Counted from the first letter of the stretch, positions 10,856-23,751 are shown. The stretch: 64,000 nucleotides of DNA from Catonia carolina (GCA_035578175.1 JAQMRL010000002.1:80571325-80635324), one strand, 5' to 3'. The notes: generated by a model from the letters alone, not told the origin. Translations and numbers: made by a program.

Positions 10856-11322
10856 AGTGATCCTTTGTGGTCATAAAAAAAAGAAGTGGAGAGACCTCTG
10901 AAGAAATTATCATTATCATATTGTTTTTTAATGAAACGTAAAAAATTATCTGTTTTTTAATTTTTTGTAAAGTTAAAATGTTTGACTTATGGGCTTTCTG
11001 AAACACGGATTCATTTTGTTATATGTTAAAATTAAAATAAACTTTTTCAATTATATTACCCGTCCGTAAATTTTTACATTATTTCATATTATCTCAGAAA
11101 ATTTGATACAGGATTTTAACTATTTAAAATATCAATTATTTAAAGATATCAATGAATTATTAAACACACAATTTTACAAAAGTAATACCTACATGACATC
11201 TGACAAGGACACGAAAATTAAATAATAATAGAAAAATATTATGACTAAAATATTAATAAACTTTAATTGTAATTACCTAAAAACTATTGTTTCTTAAGCT
11301 TCATTTTAAAAAATTCTATAAC
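10856..11322. other. Possible LINE 3' end, then no gene recognised
   Basis: Bases to about 10920 may be the LINE 3' untranslated part, ending in an irregular ATTATCATTATCAT tail. The rest is AT-rich with no recognisable feature. Confidence 0.35.
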
Positions 11323-12279
11323 TTTTTACTTTCTCTTGCCTATATGAATATATAGGAAGGAAAGTATTGTTTTCATGTCGATTTTTCGAAATCGAGTTTT
11401 CACCGGATCTATACGTTTTCAGACCCCCTGAACCCAAAAAACATGTTTTTAGCGATTGGTCTGTGTGTGTGCCTGTGTGTCTGTGTGTGTGTGTGTGAAC
11501 AGAATATCTCAAGAACGGAACATCGTACGAACTTGAAACTTGAAACTTAAGTTACATACCACTACCGGACGCGACACGAACATTTTCATCAAAATCGGTC
11601 AACCGGAAGTAGTAGTTTATTCGTATAATTTTTCAGTTTTTTGCGATTTTCTCAAAAACTGGTCCTACGATTTTTTTTAAAATCGCCTATTTTACTCAAT
11701 TTTTTATTCTCTACAAGATAGGGTAGGCGCCATGTTTGCTGAAATTCTCGGTGAGGCTGTTTTCACGTAAAAACGTTGTTTTTTTAAGATTACGGCTTTA
11801 ATATAAATTTTAGCGCAAAAACCAATATAATAAAAGTTGTAGAGAATTTAAAAACCTACAACTTTTGTTTCAAACATTTTTTTTGTATGACGCTTAGTTT
11901 AGCGGTAATTTGCGATTTTCTGTTTTTTTTCTCACGAAAACGTGAGAAAAATCGATTTTTTTAACATTTCGGTCTTAGTATGCATTTTACGACAAAAGTA
12001 TATATAATAAAAGTTATAGAAAATTAAAAGATCTACAACTTTTGTTTAGAGCATTTTTCTCTACAGAGCCTAGTTTAGCGTGAAAGCGTGAATTTCCGTA
12101 TTTTTAAGCCAAACTGAGTTCGATTGTCATTTTGCGTCATTCACTAATGATTAAAATAAGGTTATGTTTTTGAGGTTAGTTTTTGTTTATTTCTAATATT
12201 TTATTAATAATGTTAGGTTTATTATTAATCATTTGCATTGGCAAGAGAAAGTTGTGTGAGTGTTTCACACCAGATTTTT
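11323..12279 (+). mobile_element. Family A copy, complete (reference copy)
   Basis: Cleanest copy for the family definition. ACTTTCTCTTGCC starts at 11328. A head hairpin CCTATAT/ATATAGG lies near 11339-11355. The GT tract is 11460-11498. Module 1 is about 11758-11930 and module 2 about 11931-12105, each with an AAAGTTGTAG or CTACAACTTTT arm pair followed by a TAGTTTAGCG block. The right end GGCAAGAGAAAGT is at 12240-12252, followed by hairpin GTGTGA-GTGTT-TCACAC and CAG ending at 12273. Flanks are T-runs. No open frame of note. Confidence 0.9.
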
Positions 12280-12359
12280 ATCATTAAATTCACTGTAAAA
12301 AAACAATTGTAACTACACTTTTGACTTGGGTTTTAACAAATGTTTTCTTATAGACGTTT

Positions 12360-12750
12360 GTTGTTGTTTAGGTCATCAGCCAAAAGGCTAGTTTAAACCT
12401 GTAGAGGTTTTACTAAGTAAAACAAGGAGTGAGGTGGTTTACCATTGCCTTCCTCACTGAGTGGAAAAGTACGCTTATCAGCATACCGGGCCCTCTGAAA
12501 AGCACATTTTCCACTCTGCAAAAAACACCTTCACTTCATTCATCAACTTCTGGCTGTATAATGAAATTCAATACTTTCAGAGGAGATATCTCTGATTAGT
12601 ATATTTTACACCTCTACCGCTTCTGTTCTTAAATGATTCAGTCATTTAATTGGCTGACCATGTGATAAGAAACAGAACTATTTATTTTAGCCCTGCAACG
12701 AACAGATTGGGTGTAAATAATTTGACACTCCACCTGTCTGCTCTGGGCAG
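12360..12750 (-). mobile_element. SINE2 copy with target duplication
   Basis: About 390 bp, written here from its GTTGTTGTTTAGGTCATCAG end to CTCTGGGCAG. Flanked by ATAGACGTTT (12350-12359) and ATAGACGTCT (12751-12760), a one-mismatch target duplication. On its own strand the element ends in AACAAC, a short 3' tail typical of retroposons. Confidence 0.85.
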
Positions 12751-12784
12751 ATAGACGTCTACAAAGTAAATACAAGAAAAAAAA

Positions 12785-13967
<1,183 letters not shown>

Positions 13968-14759
13968 AAAAAAAATCATTATTTTTAGCCCAAATACAGG
14001 AGAAAAACGTACACGTTAAGTTATTCAGAAAATCACTGAAACATAACTCTGGTAAATATTTAATCACTTTGAACTAATTAATAACTAATAACGTTGAAAT
14101 TATTAACAATAAAATCATTATTTGTAGCCCGAATACACGAGAAAATGTACCCGTTAAATTTTTCATAAACATGTTAAACGGATTAGAAATAGCCAAAAAT
14201 TAGGGTTTGCTTCAAGATGAACAGTTCCAAAGTTGAAAGAATATAATATTAATTTAAAAATAAACACTTATTACACTGAATTAATTTTATTACTTAATAT
14301 TATATTTTATTAAAACGAATTTAAAGTAAAGAAAATACTAATATAAAAAATTATTTTAACATTAAAAAATAATATTTTTAAATATTTTTCTTGGTTACTA
14401 TGCGAGTGCGAGATCACGTCATTCATTCTTCGATGTGATTGGTTAAGAATTGACCAATCAGAATTGTTTAAAGCGATTATTACCATTATATGGAATTGTT
14501 TGAACCCCTTGCTATGCTTGCGATGACTCATCAACTTTAGTTATACGGTACGTATGCTTTGTACGGTTAACATTGAAATTTTAAAACGTGAAATCGGTAA
14601 TTCTAACGGTTTAATCGAACAATTAAAAAAAACAAATTCGCGGAACTTCATGTTTACTTAGGTATGCATTATTTAATTAATATTAAAAAATAAAACAGAC
14701 ATTAAAATTTATTAATTTGTTATGGAGATAAATACTAGTAAGCCTACACTTAAATAAAA
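13968..14759. other. No gene recognised
   Basis: Very AT-rich. The segment at 13976-14025 (ATTTTTAGCCCAAATACAGG) recurs diverged at 14115-14155. Otherwise no recognisable feature. Confidence 0.4.
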
Positions 14760-15031
14760 ATTTTTTTTTATGACAGCGTATTGTCATCGAAGATAAACAA
14801 GTGTGCAAAGTTTCATTCATATTGATACAGTAGAAGTATTAAAATTTTAAGTTGCAAGATTTGATGGATCCAAGAGTAAGTTAAAAAAAAAAAATTTTTT
14901 TTTGTAAATTTTTTTTTATGACAGCGTATTGTCATCGAAGATAAACAAGTGTGCAAAGTTTGATTCATATTGATACGGTAGAAGTATTAAAATTTTAAGT
15001 TGCAAGATTTTATGGATCCATGAGTAAGTTA
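14760..15031. repeat. Two-copy tandem repeat, 148-bp spacing
   Basis: Units 14760-14882 and 14908-15031 differ at only a few bases (for example TTTCATTCATA against TTTGATTCATA). Each starts with a T-run and TGACAGCGTATTGTCA, an imperfect palindrome, and ends at GGATCCA then GAGTAAGTTA. Origin unknown. Confidence 0.85.
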
Positions 15032-15230
15032 AATAAAAGCGTTTAAAAATCACTTTTGTTTAACACACGACAGCTGTTTGATTTCGTATGGTCTCAATGT
15101 CCACCCTTCTTATACTGAAAAGAAATGTAAATTAATAAAACTATCGTCTTCAAAGAGGGGGAATTTTTTTGACAGCAGATTGGATACAAAACGGTCATTG
15201 TAAAATACGATTGCCACTAAAACAAAAAAA

Positions 15231-16177
15231 TCTGGTGTGAAACACTCACACAACTTTCTCTTGCCAGTGCAAATAATTAACAATAAACCTAACATTAGTA
15301 ATAAAACATAAGAAATAAACAAAAAACTAACCTCAACAAACATAACCTAATTTTAATCATGAGTGAAAGACGCAAAATGAAAATCAACCTCAGTTTGGCT
15401 TAGAAATACGGAAAATCACGCTTTCTCTCTAAACTAGGCTCTGTAGAGAAAAATGCTCTAAACAAAAGTTGTAGATCTTTTAATTTTCTATAACTTTTAT
15501 TATATACACTTTTGTCGTAAAATGCATACTAAGACCGAAATGTTAAAAAAATCGATTTTTCTCACGTTTTCGTGAGAAAAAATCAGAAAATCGCTAATTA
15601 CTGCTAAACTAAGCGTCATACAAAAAAATGTTTGAAACAGAAGTTGTAGGTTTTTAAATTCTCTACAACTTTTATTATATAAGTTTTTGCGCTAAAATTT
15701 ATATTAAAGCCGTAATCTTAAAAAAACAACGTTTTTACGTGAAAACAGCCTCACCGAGAATTTCAGCAAACATGGCGCCTACCCTATCTTGTAGAGAATA
15801 AAAAATTGAGTAAAATAGGTGATTTTAAAAAAAATCGTAGGACCAGTTTTTGAGAAAATCGCAAAAAACTGAAAAATTATACGAATAAACTACTACTTCC
15901 GGTTGACCGATTTTGATGAAAATGTTCGTGTCGCGTCCGGTAGTGGTATGTAACTTAAGTTTCAAGTTTCAAGTTTGTACGATGTTCCGTTCTTGAGATA
16001 TTCTGTTCACACACACACACACAGACACACACACAGACACACAGACCAATCGCTAAAAACATGTTTTTTGGGTTCAGGGGGTCTGAAAACGTATAGATCC
16101 GGTGAAAACTCGATTTCGAAAAATCGACATGAAAACAATACTTTCCTTCCTATATATTCATATAGGCAAGAGAAAGT
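15231..16177 (-). mobile_element. Family A copy, complete
   Basis: From TCTGGTGTGAAACACTCACA to GGCAAGAGAAAGT, CA tract 16007-16044, A-runs on both flanks (seven and six). Confidence 0.85.
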
Positions 16178-16245
16178 AAAAAATGGTAGGCCTATATTTT
16201 GTGTAATATGATAAGGAAAGACAGAACCACATATCAACCGGGATA

Positions 16246-16455
16246 TACCGGGTGAGCATAAAGTCTTGCCCTGATTATAAAAATTTATTGCAGAATAACT
16301 GTTTGGCATAATAATTTAAATTTGATGCTGTTACATAGGTTAGTGTTAATAGTTTTTTTTAAGATTACTTACATTAGTAAACTTCAACGTGTGCCCCCTT
16401 GGTAGCTCGGAGAATGTCGAAGCGGTATTCCAGTTCCCGCCAGGTGTTTTGTAAC
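16246..16455 (-). pseudogene. Tc1/mariner-superfamily transposase C-terminal tail and terminal repeat
   Basis: On the minus strand bases 16453-16374 read NTWRELEYRFDILRATKGAH then VEVY and stop. This is the familiar C-terminus of IS630/Tc1-type insect transposases. The end of the element follows on the plus strand as CCGGGTGAGCATAAAGTCTT at 16248, next to a TA, resembling a Tc1/mariner terminal inverted repeat. Everything upstream of this tail is missing; a family A fragment abuts it. Inactive relic. Confidence 0.65.
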
Positions 16456-16718
16456 GTGTTCTACAACTTTCTACAACTTTTATTTGTTGCATTTTTCTCT
16501 ACAGAGCCTAGTTTAGCGTGAAAGAGTGATTTTCCATATTTTTACGCCAAACTGAGGTTGAATTTCATTTTGCGTCTTCCAGTCATTATTAAAATAAGGT
16601 TATATATTTAGAGATTAGTTTTCTGTTTACTTCTAATGTTTTATTACTAATGTTAGGTTTATTGTTAATTATTTGCATTGGCAAGAGAAAGTTGTGTGAG
16701 TGTTTCACACCAGATTTT
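16456..16718 (+). mobile_element. Family A fragment, left-truncated
   Basis: Begins in module 2 (CTACAACTTTTATTTG), continues through AAACTGAGGTTGAATTTC and ends with the normal hairpin and CAG at 16713 plus a T-run. Confidence 0.8.
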
Positions 16719-16782
16719 TTTTTGTTGTTTTTATGTATTAATTATTATTGGCAAGTAATTACTAAAAATATTTTCAATAATA

Positions 16783-17739
16783 TTTTTACTTTCTCTTGCC
16801 TATATGAATATATAGGAAGGAAAGTATTGTTTTCATGTCGATTTTTCGAAATCGAGTTTTCACCGGATCTATACGTTTTCAGACCCCCTGAACCCAAAAA
16901 ACATGTTTTTAGCGATTGGTCTGTGTGTCTGTGTGTGTGTCTGTGTGTGTGTGTGTGAACAGAATATATCAAGAACGGAACATCGTACGAACTTGAAACT
17001 TGAAACTTAAGTTACATATCACTACCGGACCCGACACGAACATTTTCATCAAAATCGGTCAACCGGAAGTAGTAGTTTATTCGTATAATTTTTCACTTTT
17101 TTGCGATTTTCTCAAAAACTAGTCCTACGATTTTTTTTAAAATCAACTGGTTTACTACATTTTTTATGCTCTACAATATAGGGTAGGCGCCATGTTTGCT
17201 GAAATTCTGCTTGAGGCTGTTTTTACGTAAAAACATTTTATTTTTAAGATTGCGGCTTTAATATGCATTTTAGCGCAAAACGTTATATAATAAAAGTTGT
17301 AGGAAATGTAAAATTCTACAACTTTTATTTCAAACATTTTTTTGTATAACGCTTATTTTAGCGGTAATTTGCGATTTTCTGTTTTTTTTTCTCACGAAAA
17401 CGTGAGAAAAATCGATTTTTTTAACATTTCGGTCTTAGTATGCATTTTACGACAAAAGTGTATATAATTAAATTTATAGAAAATTAAAAGATCTACAACT
17501 TTTGTTTAGAGCATTTTTCTCTACAGAGCCTAGTTTAGCGTGAAAGCGTGATTTTCCGTATTTTTAAGCCAAACTGAGTTCGATTGTCATTTTGCGTCTT
17601 TCACTCATGATTAAAATAAGGTTATGTTTTTGAGGTTAGTTTTTGTTTATTTCTAATATTTTATTAATAATGTTAGGTTTATTATTAATTATTTGCATTG
17701 GCAAGAGAAAGTTGTGTGAGTGTTTCACACCAGATTTTT
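16783..17739 (+). mobile_element. Family A copy, complete
   Basis: ACTTTCTCTTGCC at 16788, GT tract 16920-16957, both modules, right end with CAG at 17733. Flanked by ATTTTT on both sides. Confidence 0.85.
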
Positions 17740-18191
17740 ATTCTAACTGAAACTTAATCTAGTTATACAATTTACAATTTCTAAATAATTAAAATTTACT
17801 TTCAACTAAATAAATATGGTCTAATGTTAATTTATTAAAGAAAAATTACACAATTCTCAGCAAAATATCTCAGCTCATTAAATATTTTGCGTTCGATACA
17901 AATTATTATAGGCCTACAAAACCGTTAATTAATTATTTTTTTAGGGAACACAGATTAAAGTTTTCAAGAAAAAAAAGCGTAGGCCTATAAAAAATTCTTG
18001 TTATATGAAGGAAAATTAAGCGGAGAATAATGTTGCAGTGGATTATATGAAGCAGTAAAAAGTGAGGCTTGAACCGAGTATTATCTGGTTGAGTACTACC
18101 ACTGTACCACCCCTGGGAGAGGCGACATGGGTGTCGAATCAAAGTCGACCCCCGGGCGAACAATATTGGCGAATTCATTTTATTAAAGCTG
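17740..18191. other. No gene recognised
   Basis: AT-rich, no recognisable gene or repeat; contains short TAGGCCTA motifs that recur across the window. Confidence 0.4.
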
Positions 18192-19147
18192 TTTTTTACT
18201 TTCTCTTGCCTATATAGGAAGGAAAGTAATGTTTTCATGTCGATTTCTCGAAATCAAGTTTTCACCGGATCTATACGTTTTCAGACCCCCTGAATCCAAA
18301 AAACATGTTTTTAGCGATTGGTCTGTGTGTGTGTCTGTGTGTCTGTGTGTCTGTGTGTGTGTATACAAAATATCTCAAGAACGGAACATCGTACGAACTT
18401 GAAACTTGAAACTTAAGTTACATACCACTACCGGACCCGACACGAACATTTTCATCAAAATCGGTCAACCGGAAGTAGTAGTTTATTCGTATAATTTTTC
18501 ACTTTTTTGCGATTTTCTCAAAAACTGGTTCTACGATTTTTTTAAAAATCGCCTTGTTTACTCAACTTTTTATTCTCTACAAGATAGGGTAGGCGTCAAG
18601 TTCGCTGAAATTCTTGGTGAGGCTGTTTTAACGTAAAAACAAAGTTTTTTTAAGATTACGGCTTAATTATGCATTTTAGCGCAAAAACGTATATAATAAA
18701 AGTTGTAGAGAATTTAATAACCTACAACTTTTATTTATAAATATTTTTTTGTATAACGCTTAGTTTAGCGGTAATTTGCAATTTTCTGTTTTTTTCTCAC
18801 GAAAACGTGAGAAAAATCGATTTTTTTAACATTTCGGCCTTAGTATGCATTTTACGACAAAAGTGTATATAATTAAATTTATAGAAAATTAAAAGATCTA
18901 CAACTTTTATTTAGAGCATTTTTCTCTACAGAGCCTAGTTTAGTGTGAAAGAGTGATTTTCCGTATTTCTAAGCCAAACTGAGGTTGATTTTCATTTTGC
19001 GTCTTCCACTCATGATTAAAATTAGGTTATTTTTATTGAGGTTAGTTTTTTGTTTATTTCTTATGTTTTATTACTAATGTTAGGTTATATTGTTCATTAT
19101 TTGCATTGGCAAGAGAAAGTTGTGCGAGTGTTTCACACCAGATTTTT
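18192..19147 (+). mobile_element. Family A copy, complete
   Basis: ACTTTCTCTTGCC at 18198, head shortened by loss of TGAATATA, GT/GTCT tract 18323-18362, both modules, hairpin variant TGTGCGAGTG, CAG at 19141. Confidence 0.85.
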
Positions 19148-20055
19148 ATAAAAGGAACAAATATTATTTAAATATTTTATTTTAAAAGAACAGAGGTTAT
19201 AAAAAATGTAGTTACGTTTTATAAAAACTGTAATTAAGTACACGCATTCCGCGTATTGCCTTCTGTCCGCCTGGCTCGACTAGGCCTACACACACACACA
19301 CACGCGCGCGCGCGCATACGAACATACACGTAGAGTCTGTCTACGCTAAGAGTACTCCGACGTAGGCAACCAGCAATACAACTGATCATGCGCATTAATT
19401 AAAAATACCCACACCATGATCAAAAACAAAATTCCATACAACACTAATTAATTCGCTCTAACCTCAATATAATAAAAACTGGTGTTCATATGTTAGAAAA
19501 TGTTAATTTCCTATTTCTAAGTTCGTTAGTTAGAAGACATGTATTCATTTGTTAGAAAATATTTTATAAATCGAACATTAGTTTACCATTAATAACTAAA
19601 ACTTTTACTATTGTTACTCTTACATTGTTATTTTTCATTACATTATTTACTATTTTTACAGTATTATTTATGATTACTAGGTTTTTATTATACAGACTCA
19701 GTTTTATTTTTGGTCACAAGTAATATAAGATTAATGCTCTTGAATTATAACAAAAGAGTAAACAATTCCAGTGATTCGTTATTTATCATTTCAGATTATT
19801 TATTTCATATCATTAAAATAATTAATGTCTGCGACTAGTTTCATACAACTGTTTGCACTTGCCCGTGTTTAACTCATTTTTAGTTTGATCAGTTATCTTT
19901 TGGTAACGTATCGGTTCATTTCGATTTTCTTCGTAGACTGAAGTTAAAAAACTTTTCAAGCTGCGTTTTGTTAACACGCGTGATAGTGAATGTGTTGAGT
20001 TTTTGAAACATAAAAGCGGTAAACATTAAAAAATAGAAAAAAATTGTTTTGTTAA
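19148..20055. other. No gene recognised
   Basis: AT-rich sequence with a short CA/CG tract at 19289-19316. No open frame or repeat that I can assign. Confidence 0.4.
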
Positions 20056-20066
20056 ATGTAATGGTT

Positions 20067-20466
20067 GTTGTTGTTGTTTAGGTCAACAGTCAAAAGGCTG
20101 GTTTGGACCTGTTGAGGTTTTACTATGTAAAACGAGGAGTTAGGTGGTTTACCATTGCCACAACTCACTGAGTGTAAAAGTACGCTTATCAGCATGCCGG
20201 GCCCTCTGAAAAGCACATATTTTCCACTCTGTAAATGACACCATCACTTCATTCACCACAGGATCGGGCTGTACAATGAAATTCATAACTTTCAGAGAAG
20301 ATAACTGTGATTAGTGTCACAGTACACCTCTACCTCTTCTGTTCTTAAATGATTCAGTCATTTAATTGGGTGACCATGTGATAAGAAACAGAACTATTTA
20401 TTTTAGCCTTGTAACTAACAGATTGAGTGTACATAATTCGACACTCCACGTGTCTGTTATGGGCAG
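20067..20466 (-). mobile_element. SINE2 copy with target duplication
   Basis: 400 bp between two copies of ATGTAATGGTT (20056-20066 and 20467-20477). Starts (GTT)n TTAGGTCAACAG and ends CTGTTATGGGCAG as written on the plus strand. Confidence 0.9.
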
Positions 20467-20784
20467 ATGTAATGGTTAAAATAATTAATTAATTTGTCGC
20501 TTTATGAAACTACAATAATGACAAGTAATCTGAACGGTATAATTGAATACGCTTAAAGGATAATGTTTATTTTAACTGGATGTAGACATTTTTATGATGG
20601 AACGTAGTCCAAGATAATTGTCCGGCAAGTTTCGTTTACAACAACGTATAAGTGAAGCGGTGCTTGCCTCGCCCGGAGTACTCTTACAGTAGATGGACTT
20701 TTTTTGATACATTTTAGAATTGTCTGTATGTCACCCAACATTAAAACATCACGTAGCACGAGCAGTGTAATAATAATTACATCA

Positions 20785-20925
20785 TACGGTCTTGGGTTCG
20801 AATCCCATTCAGGCACGGCATTTTTTCATACGTTACAAAAAATCATTTCATCTAACACCGTCTGCATTAGCAGTAATTGCAGAACAGTCGGACGTTAAAC
20901 AAAAAAACAAAAAAACAAAAAAAAG
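20785..20925 (+). mobile_element. SINE3 fragment, 5'-truncated
   Basis: Same sequence as the 3' two thirds of the SINE at 46299: box B GGGTTCGAATCCC, CAGGCACGGCATTTTTTC, GTCTGCATTAGCAG, then an (A)nC tail. The tRNA 5' half with box A is missing. The flanks AGTGTAATAATAATTA and AGTGTAGTAATTA look like an imperfect target duplication. Confidence 0.65.
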
Positions 20926-21228
20926 TGTAGTAATTAGGCCTACGGGTTTACGGTAGGGCGCTTATAAACATTTTGAATTTAAAGATAAACCGAGTTTAAG
21001 TGAAAGCATTTAATTCAATTAAGTGACCGTGGAACAGTTTTAGTGTGAAATAAGTATAAATTTGCGTTAGTGGCGAAATGAAAATGAGTGACTTTACGGT
21101 GGTGATTGTCGGGAAAGCGAACGAGCAGAGCAAAGAACGAGCCGATCACCGAAGGATTATATAGGTGAGTAGCAGTTTTAATTTTATTCTGGTTGACACC
21201 CAATTATGTTATTTTTATATTTCAGGTT
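20926..21228. other. No gene recognised
   Basis: No recognisable gene. Ends in a natural repeat of ATATTTCAGGTTAT, the site where the next LINE inserted. Confidence 0.35.
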
Positions 21229-21240
21229 ATATATTTCAGG

Positions 21241-22151
21241 TAGCTTGAGACAGGACTGCTGTCTTTCTCCAACCCTCTTTAAAATTTATCTGGACAGGTC
21301 CTTAACGGGATGGACGAAAAAATGCAGGAATATGGGAGTGAGGGTAGGCGATGACAGTTTGTTCACTCTATACTTTGCCGACGATCAAATAGTTTTAGCA
21401 GAGGATGAAGATGATCTTGAATACATGGTAAGGAAGCTGCAACAAGAATATGAAATTGCTGGTCTTTCTATGAATATGGCGAAGTGTGAGTATCTCATTG
21501 TAGGCAATGAAGAAGTTAGGGATCTTTCACTCGGGGCAGATATAATAAAAGGTGTCAGGAGAAGTAAATATTTAGGAATAACTTTCAATAAGTATGGCAA
21601 TAGTAAGGATGAGATACAAGAGAGAATAAATAAAGGACGAACAGTTATAAGGACAATCAACTCTCTTCTATGGCAAAACACAATAAACAAAAATACAAAG
21701 AAACGAATATATAAAAGTTTAGTTGAAAGTGTCACACTATATGGCTCGGAAGTATGGGATGTTAGTAAGGCCAACAGAAGGAAACTTGCAGCGGCTGAAA
21801 TGGACTTCCTCAGAAGAAGCTGTGGTATCTCTAAATTGGATAGAGTAAGGAATGAAACGATAAGAAACAACATGGATTTATCAAGAACAATTAATGAAGA
21901 GACGGAAAGAAGACAGTTGATATGGTTCGGCCATGTGAAGAGGATGGGAGCAGATAGATGGCCCCGAAAAATATTAGAATGGATCCCACCAGAAAGGAGG
22001 AAGAAAGGGCGACCACGAAGGGGTTGGAAGGACGATATAGGGGAGGCAATGGATGCTAGAAACCTGGAGGAGGACGTTTGCTTCGATAGAGGAAAGTGGA
22101 AGTTGGGAACGGAGAAACGGCGTTTGCTGTAAAATTAATCCGTAAAAAAAA
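21241..22151 (+). pseudogene. 5'-truncated LINE: RT motifs B-E and C-terminus, frame intact
   Basis: Open from 21241 to the stop at 22130-22132. It encodes SLRQDCCLSPTLFKIYL (RT motif B), LYFADDQIVLAEDEDD (motif C with catalytic FADD), MNMAKCEYLIV (motif D) and RRSKYLGITF (motif E), then the tail with VTLYGSEVWDV and WFGHVKRMGADRWPRK. The endonuclease and RT motifs 0-A are absent, so it cannot be active although unbroken. A 3' A-run (22145-22151) follows. The insertion is bounded by ATATATTTCAGG at 21229-21240 and 22152-22163. Residues before 21241 in the open frame belong to the target. Confidence 0.9.
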
Positions 22152-22195
22152 ATATATTTCAGGTTATTGATAATAAATTAACAACGAATTACAGA

Positions 22196-22877
22196 TATCG
22201 GATGAATTACTGTCCCAAAGCTGAGGAGTGAGAGGGAGATATGTGGCATAACTACGCATGCTATGCCCAAAACGGGCAGGTGGAGTGTTATTTTAATTGC
22301 ACTCTATCTGTTTGGTCCAGGGCTAAAAAAAATAGTTCTGTTTCTTATCACATAGTCAGCCACTTATATGATTGAAATATTTAAGAACAGAAGAGGTACA
22401 GGTGTAAAAGACACTAATCAGAGTTATCTCCTCTGAAAGTAATGAATTTCATTATACAGCCAGACCCTGTGGTGAATGAAGTGAAGGTGTCATTTGCAGG
22501 GTTGAAAGTGAGTACTTTTCGGAGGGCCTGGCATGCTGATAAGCATACTCTTTCAACTCGGTGAGGAAGGCAATTGTAAACCACCTTACTTCTCGTTTTT
22601 ACTTAGTAAAACCTCTAGAGGTTCAAACTAGCCTTTCGGCTGTTCACCTAAACAACAACAATACGCATGCGCTGATAGGTCTTTACCTATATAATTCAAA
22701 TCTGAAAACATACTACAGTCGTTATCTTGCTTGTTAGTTTACTGGATGCTTAAAGGCTTGCTCACAACAATGAGTAAAATTAAAGACATTGTTATTGGAA
22801 TGGCGCGTATGGGTTGTGCGAGTGAGACCGTCATGCATTTTCTCACTCCCACGGCTATGGGACTTTAGTTCATCTGA
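22196..22877. mobile_element. MITE-C copy 1, with nested SINE2
   Basis: Terminal inverted repeats of about 38 bp. The left begins ATCGGATGAATTACTGTC; the right, read inward, is TTCAGATGAACTAAAGTCCC and continues to GGGAGTGAGA. Without the 400-bp SINE2 the element is ~280 bp, matching copy 2 next to it. Confidence 0.8.
22262..22661 (+). mobile_element. SINE2 copy inside MITE-C, with target duplication
   Basis: Flanked by TACGCATGC at 22253-22261 and 22662-22670. The neighbouring MITE-C copy reads ACTACGCATGCGCTC with one TACGCATGC, which is the uninterrupted site. The 3' end is CACCTAAACAACAACAA. Slightly degraded at its 5' end. Confidence 0.9.
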
Positions 22878-22897
22878 ATACAGTATAGTGTATAGGT

Positions 22898-23172
22898 ATC
22901 AGACGAACTAATGTCCCATAGCCGAGCGAGTGAGAGGGAGATATGTGGCATAACTACGCATGCGCTCAAAGGTCTTTACCGTTATAATCCAAATCTGAAA
23001 ACATACTACAGTCGTTATCTTGCTTGTTAGTTTACTGTGTGCATAAACGCTCGCTCACAACAATGAGTGAAATGATACAACAATGTTATTGGAATGACGC
23101 GTATGGATTGTGCGAGTGAGAGCGTTATGTATTCTCTCACTCCCACGGCTAGGAGACTTTAGTTCATCTGAT
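22898..23172. mobile_element. MITE-C copy 2
   Basis: 275 bp, ends ATCAGACGAACTAATGTCCC and its inverted counterpart GACTTTAGTTCATCTGAT, inner part of the repeat GAGTGAGAG / CTCTCACTC. Lies 20 bp after copy 1 in the same orientation. The family is non-coding and of undetermined superfamily. Confidence 0.85.
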
Positions 23173-23737
23173 TACTATATAGTACATTTGTTTTAGGAAG
23201 AAGCTTGTAAGGGGAGGGTGAGTAGGTAGAGTAGGGATAGTTTCAACGGGACAAGTGTTGTCTCCTTCTCACTTAATGATCATTCTTTCTCTTTCTAACT
23301 GTATACTACTGTTACAACTACGAGGTTCTTCCCCCACCACTAAACAGAACAGCTCAGCGGCACACAGCGTTGGAGGGAAAGCTTCTAGCTAGAACAAATG
23401 ACCTGTACATGTGAAGGAGTTAAAGGGTTTCATTTTATTCTAGGTTAATATTTGGTGAAAGGTTTATGCATGTTAGTACTGTAGGTATTTTAAGTGGTCA
23501 TTCTTGCAGTGGTCTTTTGAAAATGGCGGTGAAAGCGCCAAATGCGATAAATTAGGCTAACTTCCCTCCATCTGAGGTTTGAAGCATATTTGCAGGCAGC
23601 CCTTCTCGGAATATGCACGATTGACATGTAGCTGTTAAGTTGTAGCATGTAGCATGTAGCATGTATGGTTATTACGTTGATTTATTTGAACAAATTGGAA
23701 ATTTCCGTAATTTTAGTTGTTTATTTTATGATATCTG
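23173..23737. other. No gene recognised
   Basis: A short GTAGCAT tandem run lies at 23640-23665. No recognisable gene otherwise. Confidence 0.4.
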
Positions 23738-23751
23738 TATAGGTACATAAA

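Noticed and set aside
11323..12279. Target duplication ATTTTT for family A
   Set aside because: Some copies show A plus T-run on both sides, others have G or C before the T-run. I cannot distinguish a short duplication from insertion into a T-run, so it is not claimed.
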